A stretch of DNA of 64,000 nt from Agromyces sp. NDB4Y10. Lineage in GTDB: Bacteria > Actinomycetota > Actinomycetes > Actinomycetales > Microbacteriaceae. Positions within the stretch are counted from its first letter, which is position 1, and every line of letters begins with the position of its first letter. The stretch covers positions 1-64,000 of the forward strand of contig NZ_LQGY01000035.1 of NCBI RefSeq assembly GCF_001620055.1. The letters are read 5' to 3'. Made by a program: the position numbers and the translations under genes. A model generated the notes under the pieces. It did not search any database, had not been told where the DNA came from, and saw only the letters and a list, made by a program, of their open reading frames with translations. Shown here in pieces: positions 1 to 8,371 of the stretch.

Positions 1-111
1 GCCCCGCGCCCGCGCCCCACGGCCGCGCCCCACGGCGGCGCCCCGCGCCCGCGCCCGCGCCATCCGCCGCTCCGATCCCGTTTTCAGGAGCCCGGGCCCG
101 GAACCGGGCGT

Positions 112-165
112 TTCTCAGGACGACACGCCGCTGCGACACGCGACACGCCGCAGAACTCCTGAGAA
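112..165. repeat. inverted repeat upstream of purL
   Basis: Bases 112-120 (TTCTCAGGA) and 157-165 (TCCTGAGAA) are perfect 9-bp inverted repeats. The spacer carries CGACACGCCGC twice, at about 121 and 141. A related TTTTCAGGAG lies at about 81-90. Bases 1-70 are a low-complexity C/G run of GCCCC/GCGCC units with no gene that I can support. The role is unknown; it could belong to the leader or terminator of a gene left of the window. Confidence 0.5.
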
Positions 166-207
166 GGGGAGGCAGCACCTCGCGACTGCTCAGGTGAGCA
201 CGGCCGG

Positions 208-213
208 TAGACT
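208..213 (+). promoter_or_regulatory. possible purL -10 box
   Basis: TAGACT lies 62 bases before the purL GTG, which would give a leader of about 55 bases. The -35 region is not recognisable. Confidence 0.3.
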
Positions 214-275
214 GGCGGGGTCCGGCATCCGCCCCGCGGCATCCGCTCGCCGCCACCCTCTGGAGCTCGCCACCC

Positions 276-2663
<2,388 letters not shown>

Positions 2664-2679
2664 ACCCCCACGACCGGAT

Positions 2680-2723
2680 CACGCCGGCCGCGGCGTCCTC
2701 GCGAGAGGGCCACGGCCGGCGTG
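2680..2723. terminator. bidirectional terminator between purL and erm
   Basis: CACGCCGGCCG (2680-2690) pairs perfectly with CGGCCGGCGTG (2713-2723). A flanking ACGAC/GTCGT pair extends the stem with a bulge. It has no U tract, as is usual in high-GC actinobacteria, and lies between two convergent stop codons. Confidence 0.7.
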
Positions 2724-2728
2724 GTCGT

Positions 2729-3580
2729 TCACGGCCGGTCCCGCGCCAACCGCCACAGTTCGACCCAGTCCTCGGTCGTGAGCCGGTTCGGCGGCGTGCT
2801 CGGATCGATGCCGCGTTCGCGGAGCATCCGGCGCGCAAGGCCGTGCGCGATGGGACGGCCGGTGCGGCCCAGCACCTGGACGAGTCCCCGCCCGGGTCCC
2901 TGGAAGACGTCGCCCACCCACGCGCGGTACGCCCGTCGCTCGCGCGTTGGGACGAGCGGCTCGGGCCGCCGGTCGATGCGGAACACGCCGCCGTCGACCG
3001 ACGGCACCGGTCGGAACGCACGCGCAGGAACCCGGCGGTCGAGCGTGAAGCGGTACCACGGCGCCGATTGCACGGTGAGCATGCTCGCTCCGCCGACGCC
3101 GCAACGACGGCGGGCGACCTCCCACTGGGTGAGCAGGACGGCGCTGCCCCACCAGTCCGCGTCGAGCACGCGCCGCAGGATCGCCGTGGTGAGGTGGAAG
3201 GGCACGTTGCCGACGATGACGTGCGGCTCGCGCGGCAGCGGCCAGCGCAGCACGTCGGCGTGCACGACGTCCGCGGCGCCGCCCAGTTCGCGGCGCAGCG
3301 CCGCGGCACGGTGCGGGTCGAGCTCGACCGCGGTGAGCGGGCGGCCGAGACGCGCGAGTTCGCGGGTGAGCGCGCCGCCGCCCGCGCCGAGTTCGACGAT
3401 GGGACCGCGCGTGGCCGCGGCGAGCGAGGTCATCCGCTCGATGACGGCGCGGTCGAGGAGGAAGTTCTGCCCGAGCTCGTGCCGGCCGCCCGCCGGCGAC
3501 GAGGTTGGGCGCGCAGGCGATGCCCGCTTCGGGTGCGGGGACCGGTCGGGCATCGGTCGGTGGGGTCGTGATGGTCGCAT
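2729..3580 (-). CDS. erm: 23S rRNA adenine-N6 methyltransferase, Erm family (ErmE-like)
   Basis: Predicted SAM-dependent enzyme that methylates A2058 of 23S rRNA and protects ribosomes from macrolides, lincosamides and streptogramin B. Signatures in order: HELGQNFLLD at about residue 34, the SAM loop VELGAGGGALT, VELD, and the catalytic VGNVPFHLTT, then QWEVARRR and VPARAFRPVPSVDGGVF, all of which resemble ErmE of Saccharopolyspora. The 283-residue length fits the family. KsgA is the alternative, but the NVPFHLTT motif and the C-terminal half favour Erm. An alternative start at Met10 exists; GGAG precedes the chosen ATG by about six bases. The 5' region has short upstream ORFs and stacked hairpins that suggest drug-inducible attenuation. 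Converges on purL. Confidence 0.9.
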   Translation of the reverse strand: MRPSRPHRPMPDRSPHPKRASPARPTSSPAGGRHELGQNFLLDRAVIERMTSLAAATRGPIVELGAGGGALTRELARLGRPLTAVELDPHRAAALRRELGGAADVVHADVLRWPLPREPHVIVGNVPFHLTTAILRRVLDADWWGSAVLLTQWEVARRRCGVGGASMLTVQSAPWYRFTLDRRVPARAFRPVPSVDGGVFRIDRRPEPLVPTRERRAYRAWVGDVFQGPGRGLVQVLGRTGRPIAHGLARRMLRERGIDPSTPPNRLTTEDWVELWRLARDRP

Positions 3581-3619
3581 GGAGTGCTCCGCTGGCTGGT
3601 GATCGTCAGCCGGGTACGG

Positions 3620-3646
3620 CGAATCCGCACCGCGGCCCTGGATTCG
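3620..3646 (-). promoter_or_regulatory. second hairpin in the erm leader
   Basis: CGAATCC (3620-3626) and GGATTCG (3640-3646) form a 7-bp stem between the first attenuator hairpin and the erm ribosome binding site. A weaker GGCTG/CAGCC stem follows, next to the start codon. Confidence 0.45.
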
Positions 3647-3652
3647 GGCCGA

Positions 3653-3690
3653 GGCGGAGGAGCGGTCAGGTGGTCCGGTCGCTCCGCCTC
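3653..3690 (-). promoter_or_regulatory. attenuator-like hairpin in the erm leader
   Basis: On the transcribed strand GAGGCGGAG starts immediately at the stop codon of the shorter upstream ORF and pairs perfectly with CTCCGCCTC after a 20-base loop. A ribosome stalled in the leader ORF would disrupt it, as in translational attenuation of erm genes. The mechanism is inferred from the geometry. Confidence 0.5.
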
Positions 3691-3731
3691 AGGCGGTGCG
3701 GGGCCGGATGATCATCTGGAAGGCCATGCAT
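3666..3731 (-). CDS. candidate erm leader peptide A (21 residues, contains Arg-Leu-Arg)
   Basis: ATG to TGA, 21 codons, ending 85 bases before the erm start. The peptide contains HRLRRS; an Arg-X-Arg sequence is the known macrolide-arrest motif of ErmDL-class leaders. I see no Shine-Dalgarno sequence, and it overlaps ORF B in another frame. At most one of the two needs to be real. Confidence 0.35.
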   Translation of the reverse strand: MHGLPDDHPAPHRLRRSDRTT

Positions 3732-3736
3732 GACAC
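3689..3736 (-). CDS. candidate erm leader peptide B (15 residues, contains Arg-Pro-Arg)
   Basis: A GTG start eight bases after the TACTCT hexamer gives a nearly leaderless 15-codon ORF ending in IIRPRTA; an in-frame ATG at 3727 would shorten it to 12. Its stop codon abuts the 9-bp attenuator stem. It also carries an Arg-X-Arg pattern. I prefer this ORF to leader A on promoter spacing, but translation of either is untested. Confidence 0.4.
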   Translation of the reverse strand: MSCMAFQMIIRPRTA

Positions 3737-3744
3737 GGTCGTCG

Positions 3745-3750
3745 AGAGTA
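3745..3750 (-). promoter_or_regulatory. -10 box of the erm leader transcript
   Basis: TACTCT on the minus strand (preceded by TGC). Transcription would begin near 3738, just before the leader ORFs. Confidence 0.45.
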
Positions 3751-3777
3751 GCAGAACCGCTGTTCGGCGGCACCCGG

Positions 3778-3783
3778 TAGGGT
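3778..3783 (+). promoter_or_regulatory. leaderless -10 box, gene at 3790
   Basis: TAGGGT ends six bases before the ATG at 3790. Confidence 0.6.
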
Positions 3784-3789
3784 CGCGGC

Positions 3790-4776
3790 ATGAGTCGGAC
3801 GGACCTCGCGAGCCTGTTGATCCACGCCGATCGCGAGGCTGTGTTCGCCGCCCTCGTGGATCCCGACGCGCTCCTCACCTGGCTGCCGCCGAAGGGCATG
3901 CGGGGGCGGTTCGAGCGGTTCGACCTGCGCGACGGCGGGTCGTACCGCCTCGTGCTCACCTATGTCGACGCGGCCGGCGCGCCCGGCAAGAGCGACGCCG
4001 CGTCCGACGTCGCCGAGGTGCGGATCGCGCGCGTCGTGCCCGGCGAACTGATCGAGCAGCTCGTCGACTTCGAGTCCGACGACCCGGCGTTCGGCGGCAC
4101 GATGCGGATGACGTGGAGCCTCCGCACCACGCCCGAGGGCACCCTCGTCGAGTTCGCGGCGCGCGACGTGCCCGACGGGGTCCGAGCTCGCGACCACGCC
4201 GAAGGGCTCACGTCGTCCCTCGTGAACCTCGCGGCCCACCTCGAACCGAGGGCGGCGGCGCACGCGCCGGAGCCCGATCCGGTCGACGAGCCGCAGTCCT
4301 ACCCCGCCGAGTACGCCGCCGCGCACGGGTCGTTCGCGCTCATCCCAGCCGCGTACGTCTTCCTCGTCGACGGCGACCGGGTGCTGCTGCAGCAGCGCGA
4401 GGGCACCGGGTACTACGACGGCTGGTGGGCGGCCTCCGCCGCCGGCCACGTCGATCCGGGCGAGTCGGTGCTCGCGGGCGCCGTCCGGGAGACCCTCGAA
4501 GAACTCGGCGTCGAGGTCGACGAGGGCGACCTCGAGCCGGTCACGGCGATGCACCGCACGGCAGCGACCGGGTTGCCCGTCGACCAGCGGCTCGACGTGT
4601 TCTTCGTCACCCGCTCATGGCGCGGCATCCCGTCGCTGCAGGAGGCCGACAAGGCGAGCGCGCTCGAGTGGTTCGCGCTCGACGCCCTGCCCGAGCGGCT
4701 CGTGCACCACGAGCGGTACGCCCTCGAGGGCTGGCGCGACGGCGGCCTGCCCGCCGTCACAGCGTTCGGCTTCTGA
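3790..4776 (+). CDS. SRPBCC (AHSA1-like) - NUDIX hydrolase fusion
   Basis: A 328-residue two-domain cytoplasmic protein. Residues 1-150 resemble the SRPBCC/AHSA1 START-like fold (VFAALVDPDALLTWLPP, then GGSYRLVL and GGTMRMTWSL), which usually binds hydrophobic ligands. From about residue 175 comes a NUDIX hydrolase with a complete box: G219, E225, R233-E234, E237-E238, G240, matching GX5EX7REX2EEXGV. The substrate is unknown; NUDIX enzymes split nucleoside diphosphates linked to X. The start codon follows a TAGGGT hexamer at leaderless spacing and the gene is divergent from erm. The two domains are normally separate proteins, and I see no internal stop or frameshift, so the fusion looks real. 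Confidence 0.85.
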   Translation: MSRTDLASLLIHADREAVFAALVDPDALLTWLPPKGMRGRFERFDLRDGGSYRLVLTYVDAAGAPGKSDAASDVAEVRIARVVPGELIEQLVDFESDDPAFGGTMRMTWSLRTTPEGTLVEFAARDVPDGVRARDHAEGLTSSLVNLAAHLEPRAAAHAPEPDPVDEPQSYPAEYAAAHGSFALIPAAYVFLVDGDRVLLQQREGTGYYDGWWAASAAGHVDPGESVLAGAVRETLEELGVEVDEGDLEPVTAMHRTAATGLPVDQRLDVFFVTRSWRGIPSLQEADKASALEWFALDALPERLVHHERYALEGWRDGGLPAVTAFGF

Positions 4777-4790
4777 GCGCTCCCCCCAGG

Positions 4791-5585
4791 TCAGGCGTCG
4801 AGGAAGGCGAGGACGTCGGACGTGAACCTCCGTCCGAGCACCATGTGGCCGTGGTCGGGGTAGAGCACGAGCCGTCCGTCGGGGATCCGCTCGGCGGTCT
4901 CGCGGAAGAGGTCGGCGCCGTAGAAGCGGTCCCGCGCGCCGCCGATGACGAGCGTCGGAGCGGTGATCTCACGCAGGCGATCGCCCACGTCGAACGCGTC
5001 CTCGGCGTCGATCACGGCGAGCAGGTCCGGCCGTTCCCCGCCGTACATGCTCCGGCCGGTGAGCCAGCCCATCGCCCGCATGAGCCCGCCGGTGACCGCC
5101 CCCGCCGCGACCGCCTCCGATTCGATGGCGCCCGCCCGTCGCGGCCGTCCGGCTCTGAGCTCCCGTGCCATCTCCTGCTGGATGCGGCGGCCGTGGTCCC
5201 CGAGCCGATACGCCCCCTGCACCACGAGCCGCCGTACCAGTTCCGGATGCTCCACGGCGAGCGCGAGGGCGACGCTCGCGCCGGTCGACATCCCGAAGAC
5301 GTCGACGGGCGCGCCGAGTCGCGAGCGGATGACGTCGGCGTAGTCCTCGGCGATCTCCGTCATCGTCACACGGGCGGGCAGGCCGGCGCGCCGGTTCACC
5401 CACCACACCTCACGGGATGCGGCGAACGGCCGGAGCGGCCGGGTCTGGAAGGTCAGCTCCATCCCCTCGGGCAGCCGATGGTGGCCGGTGATCCCCGGCA
5501 GGAACAGCAGCGGACGCCCGGTCCCCAGCCGGATGTACGGCAGGCCCGGCGGAACGGTGCCCAGTTCCATCGCGGTCTTCCCCAT
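4791..5585 (-). CDS. alpha/beta-fold hydrolase
   Basis: Cytoplasmic 264-residue alpha/beta hydrolase of unknown substrate. The nucleophile elbow is GMSTG with Ser100, the acid is probably Asp219 (GGARDRFY) and the histidine lies in PDHGH (His245 or His247), giving a full triad in canonical order. LLFLPGITG near residue 30 supplies the oxyanion strand. It begins after GGAGCGGATCGCG and follows the unknown gene starting at 6147 by 19 bases, so the two probably share a transcript. It could be an esterase, lipase or haloperoxidase-like enzyme; the sequence does not separate these. Confidence 0.85.
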   Translation of the reverse strand: MGKTAMELGTVPPGLPYIRLGTGRPLLFLPGITGHHRLPEGMELTFQTRPLRPFAASREVWWVNRRAGLPARVTMTEIAEDYADVIRSRLGAPVDVFGMSTGASVALALAVEHPELVRRLVVQGAYRLGDHGRRIQQEMARELRAGRPRRAGAIESEAVAAGAVTGGLMRAMGWLTGRSMYGGERPDLLAVIDAEDAFDVGDRLREITAPTLVIGGARDRFYGADLFRETAERIPDGRLVLYPDHGHMVLGRRFTSDVLAFLDA

Positions 5586-5604
5586 CGCGATCCGCTCCCT
5601 TCGG

Positions 5605-6147
5605 TCAGGCTCCCTGCGTGGGGCCGACGAGCAGTTCGACCCGCTCGGCGAGGTACGGCTCGAGCGGCATGAGCGCCCCGGCCGTCGAGGGGTTCCACCG
5701 CACGGCCAGCACGGCGCCCTCGGGTCCGTCGATGAGCGCGAGCGGACCCGATCCGGCCGTGAGCGCCGCTTCGTCGAGTTCGAGCGGCGCGGCGTCGAAG
5801 ACCACGGTCGCTCCCTCGGGGATGCCGCCCTTCACCGCCGCGGCGCGGTAGGCGCGGTGCTCGGCGACGGACTCCGCGATGACGCTCCTCCGCACGGGTC
5901 GCTCGGCGCGGATCACCCGGCCGGTGGCGTACAGCCGCCCGTCGGCGTCGAGCAGCAGCACGCCGAGGCGCCACACGGGGCCGATGGGCGACATGCGCGG
6001 GGCGCGCGGCACGCCGAGCACGCGTCGCGCCGGCACGTACTCGGCCAGCGTCTCGGTGCGGGCGGATGCCGCGGCGAGCTCGCGCACGGCCCGGTCGACG
6101 GCCTCGCGCGCCCGCGCGACGGCCGCCGAGGCATCCGCAGCGTCCAT
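5605..6147 (-). CDS. conserved hypothetical protein (180 aa)
   Basis: I do not recognise this family. The N-terminal 45 residues are an Ala/Arg-rich helix (DASAAVARAREAVDRAVREL), followed by an alpha/beta segment with VWRLGVLLLDADGRLYATG and RRSVIAESVAEHRAYRAAA, and a C-terminal part with LIDGPEGAVLAVRWNPS. There is no signal peptide, membrane segment or metal motif. The ATG at 6147 is preferred to an upstream start because TAGGCT sits seven bases before it. It precedes the alpha/beta hydrolase gene by 19 bases in the same direction. Confidence 0.75.
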   Translation of the reverse strand: MDAADASAAVARAREAVDRAVRELAAASARTETLAEYVPARRVLGVPRAPRMSPIGPVWRLGVLLLDADGRLYATGRVIRAERPVRRSVIAESVAEHRAYRAAAVKGGIPEGATVVFDAAPLELDEAALTAGSGPLALIDGPEGAVLAVRWNPSTAGALMPLEPYLAERVELLVGPTQGA

Positions 6148-6154
6148 GCCGACG

Positions 6155-6160
6155 AGCCTA
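6155..6160 (-). promoter_or_regulatory. leaderless -10 box, gene starting 6147
   Basis: TAGGCT on the minus strand, seven bases before the ATG. Confidence 0.55.
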
Positions 6161-6258
6161 CGCACGCATCGCACGCGCGATGGGGACCGCCCCATCAGGT
6201 CGTGAAGCTGCGACCCCTCGGGCCCGCGGCCTCGACATCCGCTCGGCCCGCCCCCGAT

Positions 6259-6319
6259 GCCGAGTGTCCAACGGATGCCGCCTCATCCGGTTCGTACCCG
6301 CATCCGTTGGACACTCGGC
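6259..6319. repeat. perfect 20-bp inverted repeat
   Basis: GCCGAGTGTCCAACGGATGC (6259-6278) is repeated as its exact reverse complement at 6300-6319 across a 21-base loop. It lies between two leftward genes, downstream of the stop at 6376 and upstream of the start at 6147. It may be a terminator for the chorismate mutase operon or a dispersed repeat; each arm ends in the GGATGC motif that recurs across the window. Confidence 0.8.
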
Positions 6320-6321
6320 GC

Positions 6322-6359
6322 CGCCGAGCACGAGGCGAACCGCCGAGCAGGAGGCGAAC
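6322..6359. repeat. two tandem 19-bp repeats
   Basis: CGCCGAGCACGAGGCGAAC at 6322-6340 is followed directly by a copy with one change (C to G) at 6341-6359. It is non-coding, adjacent to the inverted repeat and just downstream of the stop at 6376. Confidence 0.75.
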
Positions 6360-6375
6360 CGCCGCGCGAGCGGGG

Positions 6376-6795
6376 TCAGCGGGTGCGTTCGATCAGGGCG
6401 AGGAGCGCGAGCCCGTAGGCCTCGGCGGGGTCGGGGTGCTCGAAGCGGCGGGTCGCGCCGTCCAGCTCGATCTCCACCTCGAACGCGTCGGGCAGGCGCC
6501 GCAGCCCGCGGAACGTGGCGCGGAGCAGCTCGCGCAGCTGGTCCTCTCGCGGGAGCCACACCGCGTCGGCGATCGCGACGGAGTCGAGCGCCCACTCGGT
6601 GGTGCCGTTGAAGCCGAGGATGGTCCCGGTCGGGTAGCGGTGAGTCTCGATCGTCATGTCCGAGACCGTGAACGTGTCGGCTTCGACGTCGGCCTCCACG
6701 TGGCTCGGCAGGTCGAGCTGGAATCGGTCGCCCGACTCCGGATGCCAGACCAGGCCGACATCGCGCAGCTGGAGGGCGAGCTCGCGGCTGATCAT
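6376..6795 (-). CDS. conserved hypothetical protein (139 aa)
   Basis: A soluble protein beginning MISRELALQLRD, with WHPESGDRF near residue 20, a central SDMTIETH.YPTGTILGFNGT block and PAEAYGLALLALIE at the C-terminus. From memory, homologues in this family of bacteria sometimes carry a CpaE/pilus-assembly label, but no Walker motif or receiver domain is visible, so I give no function. The start overlaps the stop of the membrane protein at 6792 as ATGA, so it is translationally coupled as the last gene of the chorismate mutase-SDR-membrane protein operon. Confidence 0.8.
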   Translation of the reverse strand: MISRELALQLRDVGLVWHPESGDRFQLDLPSHVEADVEADTFTVSDMTIETHRYPTGTILGFNGTTEWALDSVAIADAVWLPREDQLRELLRATFRGLRRLPDAFEVEIELDGATRRFEHPDPAEAYGLALLALIERTR

Positions 6796-7010
6796 CGCGG
6801 CGGCTCCGCCGGGCCGCCGCGCGGCCGGATGCGTGCGGGGCCTGCCGCGGCGCCGAAGCCGATCAGGAGGATGCCCGCGAAGACGAACCCCCAGCGGGTG
6901 GTCGCGAACGCGACGAGCACCAGCACGATGCCCGCGACGACGAGCACGCGCGCGATCCGGAGCCGCGTGCGCGGCGACGACCACCAGCGCCCGACCAGGT
7001 TCCGGATCAT
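6792..7010 (-). CDS. small two-TM membrane protein (72 aa)
   Basis: A 72-residue protein with a basic N-terminus (RTRLRIAR) and two close hydrophobic stretches, VLVVAGIVLVLVAFA and WGFVFAGILLIGFGAA, which suggest a helical hairpin in the cytoplasmic membrane with an Arg/Pro-rich tail. Family unknown. ATGA overlaps at both ends, with the SDR stop upstream and the 139-residue protein downstream, make it a genuine operon member rather than a chance ORF. Confidence 0.75.
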   Translation of the reverse strand: MIRNLVGRWWSSPRTRLRIARVLVVAGIVLVLVAFATTRWGFVFAGILLIGFGAAAGPARIRPRGGPAEPPR

Positions 7011-7975
7011 CGGCCGACCGCCTCGACGTCGAACGCTGCGCCGACGGCCTCTTCCGCGAACGACCACACCGCGGCGCCGATGGCCGGGTCGCGCGTGGTC
7101 CGGGTGGGGGTGCCGAGCGACGGGGGGCCCTTCACCTCGTACCGCGGCCCCCAGAACTGCCCGCCCTCGACGTCGTCAGCGGCGGCCGCGTGCACGATCA
7201 CGTCGGCGCCGCGATGCTTGCCCTGCGCGAACGGGGACTGCAGCGCGTCGGCGAACCGCTCGACGCGCGTCGGCTCGTTGACGCCGGGCACGCGCGGGGT
7301 GCGACCCGAGATGGAGTAGCCGGGGTGGGCGATGAGGCTGTGCACGCGCGGCGTGACGGATGCGGCGCCGACCGACTCCGCGGCATCCGTCGCTGCACGG
7401 CGCAGCCGCCGGTCGAGCTCGAACGCGAGCGCGGACGCCGCGATCTTGGACTGCGCGTACGCGCGCCACGCGTCGTACGACCGGCGCAGCTGGAGGTCGT
7501 CGGTGCGGAACGTCGACAGTCGCGTGGAGAGCGATCCGATCGTGATGACGCGGGCGGCCGGCGCGAGGTGCGGCAGCGTGCCCGCGAGCAGTGCGAAATG
7601 ACCGAGCACGTTCGTGGCGAGCACGAGCTCGTGACCGTCGACGCTCTCGTGGCGGGTGGCGGGCGTGTGCACCATGCCCGCGTTCAGCACGACGGTGTCG
7701 AGCGGCGCCCGGTCGAGCAGCCGGTCGACGCCGGCACGCACCGAGTCGAGCGACGCGACGTCGATGACGAGGGTCTCGACGGATGCCGCGGGGATGCGCC
7801 CGCGGATCGCCGCGACGGCCGCGGCCAACCGGTCGGGGTCGCGTCCGGAGAGGACCACGTGCGCCCCGGCCTTCGCGAGCCGGGCGGACGTGAAGAACCC
7901 GAGGCCCGCGTTCGCGCCGGTGACGAGCACCGAACGGCCCGCCTGCGACGGGACGGACGTCGGGTACCAGGTCAC
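7007..7975 (-). CDS. short-chain dehydrogenase/reductase
   Basis: NAD(P)-dependent SDR of 322 residues. The Rossmann motif TGANAGLG is at residues 19-26, NAG at 98-100, and the catalytic Ser148, Tyr173 and Lys177 (YAQSK) are all present. The long C-terminal region with PGYSISG resembles retinol dehydrogenase/oxidoreductase-type SDRs, but the substrate cannot be read from sequence. The GTG start overlaps the stop of chorismate mutase (GTGA), so translation is coupled; a longer upstream reading is rejected because it would run far into that gene. The link with chorismate mutase may be transcriptional only. Confidence 0.88.
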   Translation of the reverse strand: MTWYPTSVPSQAGRSVLVTGANAGLGFFTSARLAKAGAHVVLSGRDPDRLAAAVAAIRGRIPAASVETLVIDVASLDSVRAGVDRLLDRAPLDTVVLNAGMVHTPATRHESVDGHELVLATNVLGHFALLAGTLPHLAPAARVITIGSLSTRLSTFRTDDLQLRRSYDAWRAYAQSKIAASALAFELDRRLRRAATDAAESVGAASVTPRVHSLIAHPGYSISGRTPRVPGVNEPTRVERFADALQSPFAQGKHRGADVIVHAAAADDVEGGQFWGPRYEVKGPPSLGTPTRTTRDPAIGAAVWSFAEEAVGAAFDVEAVGR

Positions 7976-8352
7976 AGTTCGTCCGACCCGCCGGTGCCCG
8001 CGAGCTCCTCGTGGTGCTGGATGACCTCGGCGACGACGAAGTTGAACCACTTCTCGGCGAACGCGGGGTCGAGGTGGGCATCTTCAGCGAGCGCCCGCAG
8101 CCGTGCGATCTGGCGCTTCTCGCGGTCGGGGTCGCTCGGGGGGAGTCCGTGGCGGGCCTTCAGGCGACCGACCTGCTGGGTGAACTTGAACCGCTCGGCG
8201 AGCAGGTGGATGAGGGCCGCGTCGATGTTGTCGATGCTCGAGCGGATGCCGAGCAGCTCGCTCATCGCCGCGTCGCGTTCGTCGATGGCGCCGCCGACCC
8301 CGGGCACGGCGGGTGCGGGGTCGGCGGCGCGGTCGGAGGTCTCGGCGGTCAT
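7972..8352 (-). CDS. chorismate mutase, AroQ type
   Basis: Predicted to convert chorismate to prephenate for phenylalanine and tyrosine synthesis. The 126-residue, all-helical protein has the AroQ pattern: IRSSIDNIDAALIHLLAERF (first helix), VGRLKARHGLPPSDPDREK and the C-terminal FVVAEVIQHHEEL. About 35 Ala/Pro-rich residues precede the core. No signal peptide is seen, so it is an intracellular rather than a secreted form. A TAGGGT hexamer six bases before the ATG marks it as the first gene of a four-gene leftward operon (chorismate mutase, SDR, membrane protein, 139-aa protein). Confidence 0.92.
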   Translation of the reverse strand: MTAETSDRAADPAPAVPGVGGAIDERDAAMSELLGIRSSIDNIDAALIHLLAERFKFTQQVGRLKARHGLPPSDPDREKRQIARLRALAEDAHLDPAFAEKWFNFVVAEVIQHHEELAGTGGSDEL

Positions 8353-8358
8353 GCTTCG

Positions 8359-8364
8359 ACCCTA
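8359..8364 (-). promoter_or_regulatory. leaderless -10 box of the chorismate mutase operon
   Basis: TAGGGT on the minus strand, six bases before the ATG at 8352. Confidence 0.6.
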
Positions 8365-8371
8365 CGGCGTG

